Source of the DNA: Bacteroidota bacterium | GTDB lineage: Bacteria; Bacteroidota; Bacteroidia; B-17B0; Aurantibacillaceae | Assembly (NCBI GenBank): GCA_018267825.1 | Contig: JAFDXR010000001.1 | Span: 234,286 to 298,285 of the forward strand | Length of the DNA: 64,000 nt | Reading direction: 5' to 3' | Part shown: positions 33,283 through 45,200 of the stretch, piece by piece | Position numbering within the stretch: position 1 is the stretch's first letter | How the letters are laid out: each line of letters begins with the position of its first letter | The notes under the pieces: model-generated | Seen by the model: only the letters and a program-made list of their open reading frames with translations | What the model was told of the DNA's origin: nothing | Databases searched by the model: none | Position numbers and translations under genes: made by a program

Positions 33283-36200
33283 ATGAATAAACTCTACCTG
33301 CTTTTATTTAACAGGAACTTTTCTATTTTCAAAAAACACGTCCTAATCCGAGTTGTGCCATTTGGTTCCTGTACTGCTTCCGGCAATCGTTTTCAAACGA
33401 CACGCTGGAAATATTTTGGCATCATGATGCCTTTACTTATTTTGCTTACCGGACTCCAGAAATTATCTGCCCAGATTGCTTCTTTTCCATACACAACAGC
33501 CGGTACCTATACCTGGAGTTGTCCTTCGGGTATCACAACGCTTACTGTTGAATGTTGGGGCGGCGGCGGCGGCGGCGGCGGTGTGGCTACGACCAGTGGT
33601 GCTGCCAGCGGCGGCGGCGCTGGTGGAGCATATGCACTGAATATCATTTCCGTAACACCAGGCACCTCCTACATTATTGTTGTAGGTGCAGGCGGAACGG
33701 GTGGCGCAAACACTGGCGGTAATGGGGGGGCCGGTGGAAATTCATCATTTAATAATACAACAGTACTTGCCGTTGGCGGTACGGGTGGAACAGGGGCCAC
33801 AACGCTCGTAGGTGCCGCAGGCGCTACAGGATCAAGCAGCGGGAGTATAGGAAGTTCTATTTTTGCAGGCGGTAACGGCGCAGCCGGAACGGTTTCGAGT
33901 ATCGGTGGCGGCGGAGGTGGTGGTGCCGGAAATACTGCTAATGGTGGCAATGCCAGCGGTTCAACGGCCGGTACAGGTGGGACAACCGGTGGTGGTGCCG
34001 GTGCTACCGGGGTTAGCAATGCAGTACCTGCGGCTGCCACTGCTCCAGGAGGGGGAGGCGCCGGTACCCGTCGTACAACTACCAACCGCGCCGGTGGAGC
34101 CGGTGGAGCCGGCAAAGTTGTGCTCACCTATGTAAACCCCGCTCCTACTATCGAGAATTTCCTGAATCAAACGTTCTGTACAACTACATATCCGTCCGGA
34201 TACAATACAGTTACTTTCTCTTTAATAGAAACAACCGCCACAAATTTTGATGCCAACCAAACCAATCAAACGCTGGTGCTCACACTGCCGGCTGGTTTTG
34301 CATTTAATACAGCTGCGGGATCTACTGTAACACGTAATACAGCTGCCGCGGCACAGGACATTACCATCGTCGGTTTCAGCATGACTACTTCAGCCATTAC
34401 AGTAACTCTTACAACTGCAGCAACCCAGGCCAATGTAGACGCAATTAACTTTAATAATTTTCAAATACGTGCTACGGCTGCGGGCAGTGGCGATCTGGTG
34501 AGAACCGGAGGCACATTCAGCATCAATACCAGCTCGGCTGTTCCTACATCCACGCAGTCATTCGGGCATCTTGCCACAAGCAGTCCCTCTACATACAGCA
34601 GTAGTGCTGTTAGTCAATACACTACATCCAGCATCATTAAAGGTTGTACGAGTACAAGCAATCCTATCCTCGAAATTAAAGTCAACATTAACGGTGGCTA
34701 TTGCACTCCAAACGACGCGATTTCACAATTTGTATTTAACACAACCGGCGATGCAGGTTCTACAAACCCTGCCACTGATATCAGTAAAGCCGAAGTGTAT
34801 TATGCAGATACAACACGCGGGTTTACAAATGCCAATTATTTCGGATCGGTTAACAGTCCAAGCGGAACCTTTACAGTAACGGGCTCACAGCCACTTAATA
34901 AAGGTCCCGGGCCGTATTATTTTTATCTGACCTATACAATTCCTGGCACGGCCACTTCGGGTAATATGGTGGATGCGCAAATGAATTCTTTTACATTCAA
35001 CGGATCTGTTGTCACAACAAGCATCAGCACACCGAATCCAACTGGCGGCAGACAGATCATATCCGGAACCTGCCCTCCTTCGGCCGATTTAACACCACCG
35101 ACTACAAACACACAAACCATTACAGCAGGCTCACTGATTATTCCCATGGATAATACGCACCAGGCCCTGGTAGCACCATTTAACCTGAAAGCTTATGGAC
35201 TGGTTCATGCCTTATTGCAAAACGACATTCCTGTAAAATGGATCATTAAATCCGGGAAAGCCAAGGATGCCGCCGACTTTGTTGCAACAGCAGGGCAAAT
35301 ATATCCTACAACTTCGGCTGCAGCATCGCAGACTTTCATTGCCAGTGCTTTTGCCGTTGACAGTTTCTGGACCGACCATGCATATTATCCCGGCGGCTTA
35401 ACAGCCACCCAGGTCATGACTTCATTTGCTATAACAAACAGCGTTTCAGTTTATCAATTAACCGCCGATGTTGCTGTAGATGTACGTTACACGTTAAATC
35501 ACCGCCCGAAAATTGCTGTATTTAGTAATGGTGGTAACGAGGCCATTCAAACTACAATGCTCGACGCAGCCGGTGTTACAAATTATTTTGTTCAGGATGC
35601 GGGCGACTTTGCAGGGCTGGCGGCCTGTTATACATTCTGTTCAGAGTCGCACTGGGACTACTCCAAAAACCCCGATACACGGCCTGTACAGCGGGTTATG
35701 GATTTTGTGAGCCAGGGCGGTAACTTCCTTGCTCAATGTGCAGGGATCGATCTTTATGAAAATCACCAGCCAACGAGCGGGCACTTTCAAAGCACGAACG
35801 GTGTAAGCTTTGCCAATACCACATTGACCAATACCGACTATAATCCTGACATGGCATATTTCCAGTACCAGGGAACAGTAACTTCTCAAAATGGTACCAT
35901 TGCCAGCTTCTGGCCTGCGGCAAGTTCTGTATTTAAGCCGCAAACTTATAAAGGTGTTAGCACGCCTGCCGTGACCAATACGGTTGTTGCAACAGCTGTA
36001 CACCTGGCAGATCCTGATTCTGTCGGATCAAACGTATTTTACCTGGGCGGTCACCAGTATGCTGCCGGAACCATCGGTAACGACAACGGGATCAGGATGT
36101 ATCTGAATGCAACATTAATTCCGGCACACCGCCCGACAGCATTCCCGATTGCATTACCTGCCAACCCGACCATTTGTTCGGGTTCCAGTGTTACGATCGG

Positions 36201-39200
36201 CCCTGTTTGCGCCTCAGGAGCCACTTATGTGTGGTCGCCTGCGACTGGATTAACTAACACGACCGTTTGCACACCTATAGCCTCACCATCTGTTACCACC
36301 ACATATACGGTAACCGGCTTTAATGGCGGTTGTATCATGGGGCCATCGACAATGACGGTTGTTGTGAATCCAACACCGGTGATGACCAATACAAGTTCTG
36401 CGACTATTTGCAGTGGTGCTGTTGCCAGCATTCCATTAACCAGCAACCTGGCATCTACATACAGCTGGATTGCCGCCGATAATCCAAACACTACCGGCGA
36501 GAGTTTAACGGCACAATCGACTGGCACACTTAATAACACGATTGTGAATACCAGTACAAGTGTGCAAACCGTTATTTACACGGTCACACCAACTTCAACA
36601 CTCGGTAGCTGCGCAGGCACTCCTCAAACGGTTACCATTACTGTGAATCCGGCTCCAAGCATGACCAGTACCAGTACATCAACCATTTGTGCAGGTTCCA
36701 GCGTAAACATTCCTTTAAGTTCCAATATTGCAGGGGCCACATTCACATGGATTGCTACAGACAATACAAATACAAGCGGTGAAAGTTTAACCGCACAAAA
36801 TACCGCTACACTTAGCAATACCATTACAAACGGCACAACCATCGCACAGAATGTTATCTATACGGTAACGCCTGGTGCCGGAGGTTGTACCGGCAGCGGA
36901 CAAACGGTAACCGTGACTGTAAATCCGACACCGGCCATGACCAATACCAATGCAGCTACCATCTGCAGTGCCGGTTCTGTCAATATTCCGCTGACCAGCA
37001 ATATCAGTTCTTCCTATTCCTGGATTGCAGCCGATAACACCAACACAACCGGTGAAAGTTTAACAGCACAAAGCACAGGCACTATTAACAATACCATCAA
37101 TAACAGTTCTGCCAGTGCACAAAATATTATCTATACCGTGACGCCAACGGCAGGAGGATGCCCGGGCACAGCACAAACGGTTACGGTTACAGTGAATCCT
37201 ACACCTGCCATGACCAGCACGAATGCAGCTGTGATCTGTACAGGGGCAACCGTTAATATTCCGCTCACGAACAATGTCGGAAGCACGACATTCAACTGGA
37301 TCGCAACAGACAATACCAATACGACCGGGGAAAGTCTGACAACACAAAGTACTTCTTCTATAAATAATACGATTACCAATGCCACAACCAATGCCCAAAG
37401 CGTTGTATATACTGTAACGCCATTTGCAGGTGCCTGTCCGGGTACTCCGCAAACCGTGACAGTGACTGTAAATCCAACACCAGCCATGACCAGTGCCGGA
37501 TCGGCTACCATTTGTAGTGCCGGTGCTGTGAATATTGCATTAAGCAGCAATGTGGCATCCAGTTATTCGTGGATTGCCGCCGACAATGTGAATACAACCG
37601 GAGAGAGCCTAAGCGCACAAAGCACCGGCACGATCAATAATACCATCACCAACAGCAGTGCTTCGGTTCAGAATGTTATTTATACGGTAACACCGACATC
37701 AAGCGGCGGAAGTTGTGCAGGAACTGCACAAACCGTTACGGTAAGTGTAAACCCGCAACCGGCTATGACCAGTGCGTCTTCTGCAACTATCTGCAGCGGC
37801 AATTCAACAGCTATTGTATTCAGCAGCAACGTCGCATCCGGTTACAGCTGGCTCGCCACAGATAATGTGAATACGACCGGTGAGAGTATAACTGCACAAA
37901 CAACTGCCACACTCAACAACACGATTACCAATAGCAGCACAAGCACACAGAATGTGGTTTATACGGTAACGCCTACATCTACCGCAGGAAGTTGTATCGG
38001 TACACCTCAAACCATTACGGTATCTGTAAATCCAGCACCGGCTATGACCAGCGCAGGTAATGCCACGATTTGCAGCGGCAATACAACCAGCCTGGCATTC
38101 ACGAGCAATGTGCCATCAACGTACACCTGGATTGCAACAGACAATACGAATACAACCGGTGAAAGCTTAACAGCGCAAAGCACGGCCACCTTAAGCAATA
38201 CTATTACCAATAACAGTACCAGTTCACAGATTGTGACCTACACAGTAACGCCGACCTCAAGTACCGGAAGTTGCCCGGGAACGGCACAAACCATTTCAGT
38301 AACTGTGAACCCGGTACCATCAGCTACGGCAACACCTAATTCACAAAGCATCTGTTCGGGCAATGCCAGCTCTATTGCATTAAGCAGCAATGTAGCAGGA
38401 ACAACATTCTCATGGACCGTAACGCAAACCGGCGTGAGCGGCGCTTCTGCCAGCTCCGGAACCAACATTGCACAAACGCTTACAACTACAGGCAGTGCCA
38501 CAGGAACTGTTGTTTATACAATCACACCAACGGCCGGCGGTTGCACGGGTTCACCGATTACAGCAACTGTTACGGTAAGCCCAATTCCTTCTGCCACTGC
38601 AACACCTGCATCGCAGAGCCTTTGCTCAGGCAACACAAGTACTATAGCATTGACAAGCAACGTAGCCGGCACAACGTTCTCATGGACGGTTGCCCAAACC
38701 GGCGTGAGTGGTGCCAGCAACGGATCAGGCACTTCCATTTCACAGGCTCTTACAGCAACCGGCGCCAGCACTGGTACGGCCACCTACTCTATTACACCAA
38801 CCGCAGGCGCCTGTCCGGGTACACCCATTGTGGTGACGATTACTGTAAACCCGACACCAAGCGCCACTATCACACCAGGCTCACAAACTATTTGTTCGGG
38901 TAGCACCAGTTCACTTAGCTTAACAAGCAATGTAACCGGTACTACATTCAACTGGACTGTTAACCAAACCGGTGTGAGTGGAGCATCAGCAAGTTCGGGC
39001 ACCATTATCTCACAAGCCTTAACCACCACAGGAGTTACTGCAGGTACAGCCATTTATACAATAACTCCAAGGGTAGGTTTATGTGCGGGCAGCAATATTA
39101 CTGCCACAGTGAATGTGAATCCGGCACCGACTGCATCTGCCACTCCGGCTACACAAAGTATCTGTTCAGGAAATACAACATCCATTGCGCTCAGCAGTAA

Positions 39201-42200
39201 TGTGGGTGGAGCCGCTTTTTCATGGACCGTTGCCCAGAGTGGTGTGAGTGGAGGCTCAAACAATTCGGGCACCAGCATTGCACAAACATTATCTGCTACC
39301 GGCTCTACTCCGGGAACAGCTACCTATACCATTGTACCATCCGCCGGAGGATGTAACGGTACAGCCATCGTAGCAACAGTGACTGTCAACCCGATTCCAA
39401 CGACGACAGCCACTCCATCTTCTCAAAGTTTCTGTTCTGGTGGTGCTACATCCATCGCATTAACCAGTAATGTGGCAGGTGCTACATTCTCATGGACAAC
39501 CTCACAAAGCGGTGTAAGTGGCGCCAGCAACAGTTCCGGCACCAGTATTACACAAACACTGACCACCACAGGTGCTACATCCGGTACAGCAAATTATACG
39601 ATTACACCAGGTGCATCAGGCTGTAATGGTTCTCCGCTGGTGGTTACCGTAACCGTGAACCCGATTCCGACGGCCACTGCTACACCTGCATCGCAGGCGT
39701 TCTGCTCAGGTGGAACAACAGCCATTGCCTTATCCAGTAATGTGGCTGGTGCTACATTCTCATGGACCACCACACAAACAGGCATTACAGGAGCATCTAA
39801 CAGTTCTGGTACAAGCATCGCTCAAACATTAAGTACAACAGGTGCAAGCACCGGTACTGCTACCTACTCCATTACACCAACGGCAGGAAGCTGTTCGGGT
39901 ACTGCTATTACAGCCAGTGTAACCGTGTATCCGGCACCGGTAATGACCAGTGCCGGTTCCGCAACAATCTGCGGTGGTGGCACGGTCAATATTCCTTTCA
40001 CCTCCAATGTACCTTCTACATATACATGGATTGCCACAAACAATCCGAATACAAGCGGTGAAAGCATCACCACACAAAGCTCCAACACGCTTAACAATAC
40101 CATTACAAGCAGTACAGGAACTACAGAGATTGTGGTTTATACGGTAACACCAACATCCACACTCGGTAGCTGTCCGGGCACGTCACAAACCATCAATGTA
40201 ACGATCAGCCCGACTCCTGTATTAACGATTACACCGACATCACAAACACTTTGCTCAGGAAACCAGGCTTCTATTGGCTTGAATAGTAATGTAAGTGGCA
40301 CAACCTACACATGGACAGTGGCACAAAGCGGCGTCAGTGGTGCCAGTGCAGGCACCGGAACAACCATTGCTCAAACACTTAATTCAACAGGAACGGCTAC
40401 CGGTTCAGTAGTTTATACTATCACTCCTACTATCGGTACCTGTTCCGGCAGCGCATCTACTGCTACTGTATTTGTAAACCCTGTTCCGACGGCTACAGCA
40501 ACTCCGTCTTCGCAAAGCTTCTGTTCGGGCGGCACCACGGCTATTGCATTAACAAGCAATGTTGGCAGCACGACATTCTCATGGACAACCTCTCAGGCAG
40601 GTGTTAATGGTGCCTCTAACGGTGCAGGTACAAGCATTGCCCAAATGCTGACAACAGCTGGTACAAGTTCCGGAACAGCCACGTACAGCATTATTCCAAC
40701 AGCTAACAGCTGTTCGGGTACACCAGTTGCGGTGACAATTACTGTAAATCCTGTACCATCGGTTACTGCCACACCTTCATCACAGGCCTTTTGTTCCGGT
40801 GGTGCAACGTCTATTGCTTTAACCAGCAATGTAACAGGTGCTACATTCTCATGGACTTCGGCACAATCGGGCGTGAGTGGCGCATCCAATAGTTCAGGAA
40901 GCACCATCTCTCAAACACTAACAGCTACTACGAGCAGTAATGGTACTGCATCCTATACAATTACACCAACAGCAGGCACCTGCTCCGGAAGTCCGGTTGT
41001 GGTGACTGTAACAGTATATCCTATTCCTGCTGCCCCGACAGCATCTGTAAACAGTCCTGTATGTATCACCAATACAATTAACTTATCGGCTGGCACTGTG
41101 GGAGGCGCTACCTATTCGTGGAGTGGTCCGAACAGTTTCAGTTCATCTTTACAAAACCCGTCAATCACCAATGCAGCACTTACCGATGCAGGCACGTATT
41201 CCGTACATGTTACTGTAAATGGTTGTACAGGTCCAAACCAAACGGTGAATGTGGTGGTGAATACGCCTCCTCCTTCTACCTTATCTCCGGCATCCAACAG
41301 TCCTGTATGTACCGGGCAGACGCTCAGTTTAAGTATTGCTGCTATTCCTGCAGCAAGCTACAGCTGGTCTGGCCCGAATAGTTTCGGTTCAGCACTGCAG
41401 AACCCAAGCATTACGAATGTTACACTTCCTGCTGCTGGTGTTTATACGCTCAATGCAACTGTACCAGGTTGCAGCGCCAGTGGAAGCGGCACTGTAGCTG
41501 TTGTTATAAATGCAACACCTTCAGCCCCGGCAGCATCCAACAACGGACCTGTTTGTGCGGGTGCCACACTCAGCCTCACGGCCAGCAATGCCGGCACAAG
41601 CTTTAACTGGAGTGGCCCGAATACATTTACCTCTTCAGTACAGAATCCGACTCTGTCAAATATCAGCCTGGCGGATGCAGGTGTTTATTCGGTAACAGCA
41701 ACTTCCAATGGTTGTACAGGTCCTGCCGGTACAACCACGGTGATTGTAAATCCTATTCCGGCGACACCGACCGTCACCAGCAATAGCCCGCTTTGTGTTA
41801 ACCAGACCCTGAACCTGAGCACATCTGCAGTAGCCGGTGGAACTTATTCATGGAATGGTCCGAATACATTTACATCTTCGATACAGAACCCATCTGTGCC
41901 TAACGTATCTGTTGCTAATGCCGGTACTTATTCATTGAATGTCACTGTGAGCAACTGTACAAGTGCTACAGGAACTGTGAATGTTGTCATTAACTCTTCA
42001 CCATCCACACCAACGGCAAGTGCCAACAGCCCTGTGTGTACAGGCGATACATTATTCCTCAGCACCAATACCGTTGGCGGCGCAACCTATAGCTGGACCG
42101 GCCCGGGCGGATTTACTTCCACCAGCCAGACACCAAGCATTACACCGGTTGCACTGAGCCATGCAGGTACCTATACTGTCATTGCCAATAACGGATGTGC

Positions 42201-45200
42201 CAGTGCCCCTGCAACTGTTTCAGTAGCAGTGAATCAAACACCATCATCACCTGTTGCCGGCAACAACTCTCCTTTCTGCCAGGGTTCAACACTGAATCTG
42301 ACTGCATCCAATGTAGCCGGAGCCAGTTATAACTGGTCGGGACCAAACAGTTTCACAGCCACAATACAGAATCCAAACATTCCGGCAGCTTCAGCAACAA
42401 ACGCTGGAACATACTCCGTAACGGTAACTCAAAACGGTTGTACAAGTCCAGCCGCTGTGACAACGGCCTCTGTGAACAACCCTGCTATTGCAGCAGCCGG
42501 TAGTGCGCAGACCGTATGTGCGAATAATGCTGTGGCGGTTTTAAGTGGTACAATCAGTGGCGGATCGACAACCGGTAACTGGACCAGTACAGGCACGGGC
42601 TCATTCAGCCCTTCGAGTTCAGTGCTCACCGCAAGCTATACACCAAGCAATACCGATACTGCTGCCGGCAGCGTTGTGTTAACCTTAACATCCACCAATA
42701 ACGGTGCCTGTGCTGCGGCCACATCATCTATCACATTAACCATCAGTGATGCACCACTTGTAAGCGCAGGCGCCAGTCAGTCGGTATGTGCCAATAATCC
42801 TAATGTTTCCTTAAATGGAAGTGTCAGCGGCGGAAGTACAACCGGCTTATGGACAACTTCGGGTACCGGCACTTTCACACCGGGTGCAAACGCGCTGAAC
42901 GCGACGTATGTACCAAGTGCTACTGACATTGCGGCCGGTAACGTAACATTTACACTGACATCTACCGGAAATGGTCAATGCCTTGCTGTAAGCTCGCAGA
43001 TGACTGTAAACATAACCGGTGCACCAACTGTAAATGCAGGAACTGACCAGATAAAATGTAAAGCATCTGTCAATGCTGCCCTGAGTGGAACAGTAACCGT
43101 TACCAATACAGGAATTTGGTCAACACTCGGAAGCGGAACATTTACACCGAATGCCAATACGCTGAACAGTACATACGTACCAAGCACTGCAGATACTTCG
43201 GCAGGCAGTGTACTGCTTGTACTCACGTCTTCAAATAATGGCGGTTGTATTGCCGTAACAGATACCGTAAAAATAAGTTATGCTGATATTCCGGCAGTTT
43301 ATGCCGGTTCAAGCCAGACTGTGTGTGCCAACAATGCAAACGTAGCATTGAGCGGTACTGTAACTGCAGGAGGTTCAGCGGGTATATGGAGCAGTTCCGG
43401 TACCGGAACATTTACTCCGAATGCAAGCTCACTCAATGCTACTTATATACCAAGTGCGGCAGATACGGCTTCAGGTAATGTCACCATCACCCTCAGTTCA
43501 ACCAATGGTTGTGTGGTTGTAACAGACAACCTCGGCATCACTATTACAGATGCTCCTGTAGCCAATGCCGGTGCCAACACATCGGTATGTGCCAACAATG
43601 CTGTAGCAAGCATCACCGGAACTGTCAGCGGTGCTACAACCACAGGCATCTGGTCGTCGAGCGGTACAGGTACATTCAGTCCATCCAACACCAGTATGAA
43701 TATCAATTATACAGCCAGCCCAGCAGATATTACAGCAGGCTCTGTGTACCTGATCCTTACATCTACGAACGCCGGTACCTGTAATGCTGCGATTGACACA
43801 CTTGTATTAAGCATTACTCCGCCACCGGTAGCCAATGCCGGTAATGATACCAGTTTCTGTGCCAACAACACACTCGTGCTTCATGGTACAATTACCGGCG
43901 GAAGCGGTTCCGGTATATGGACAAGCAATGGCAGTGGCTCATTCAGTCCGAATGCCAATACCCTGAATGCGACCTATATTCCAAGCAATGCGGATACAGC
44001 TGCTCACCAGGTTGTGCTTACACTGACATCATCCAATAACGGTGGTTGCCTGGCAGCAACAGATCAGATGACAGTGAACATTACGCCTGCTCCGACTATT
44101 TATGCCGGTGCCGATCAGGCCATTTGTGCCAATACAACTTCGGTAAGTCTTAACGGAACCGAAAGTATTGCCAGTGGTGCACAATGGACCAGCCCTGGCG
44201 ATGGGACATTTACAAATGCAGGTTCACTGAATGCCAGCTATACACCAGGCACAAACGATATCACTGCCGGTACGGCCACGCTGATCATAACATCGACCGG
44301 AAACGGAGGTTGTCGTGCCGCTACCGATACCATGCATATACAGATCCAGGCGCTTCCGGTTGTGAATGCCGGCAGTAACCAGTTTATCTGCTCAAGCATT
44401 ACTTCTGTAAATATAAATGGTACTGTAAGCGGAGGAAGTTCAACAGGCAGCTGGACAACACTGGGCAGTGGCTCCTTTGGCAATCCTTCAAATCTAAGCA
44501 GCACGTATACACTCAGTACAGCCGACACAACAGCAGGCAGTGTATCGCTCGTTCTGACATCTACCAATAATGGTAACTGTAATGCCATAACCGATACCGT
44601 ATTAATTACAGTAACCCCTGCAGGTTTTGCCAATGCCGGAAACGATACAACGATTTGTGCCAGTGTAAGCGCAGTTCACTTATCGGGTATTATCCTGGGC
44701 GGTACCGGTACCGGTCAATGGAGCAGTACAGGTACAGGAACCTTCACGCCATCCACAACATCGCTTACTGTAGATTATGCACCAAGTGCAGCTGATATAA
44801 GCGCAGGTTCAGTGGGCATTAAATTATCGCCGATAAACAGTTGTATGCCAACAGCCGATTCTATTGTTGTTACAATTGCTCCTGCGCCTGTTGTTGACGC
44901 TGGTACCAATATCGGCATCTGTGCCTCCACGCAGACAGTAGCCCTTAATGGAACTGTAAGCGGTGGCAGTACAACCGGGCAATGGACGACAACCGGCAGC
45001 GGAACCTTCCTGCCTTCGGCAACGACACTGAATGCCATCTACCAACTGAGCACTGCAGATTCAACAGCCGGCGCTGTGAAACTGATACTGACATCTACCA
45101 ATAATGGTTCCTGCGGTGGTGCCGCAGATTCGATTACCGTAACTATCACTGCACCTGCTACAGCAAATGCAGGTAATAATGTAACCGTGTGTGCTAATCA

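Noticed and set aside
33669-34127. Pro/Val-rich minus-strand frame opposite the Gly-rich domain
   Set aside because: Direct complement of GGT/GGC glycine codons; many similar valine-rich minus frames across the repeats (for example 36225-46749) are artefacts of the same kind.
35641-36003. Minus-strand frames within the amidotransferase-like domain
   Set aside because: Short shadows without family features; the plus-strand frame is continuous.
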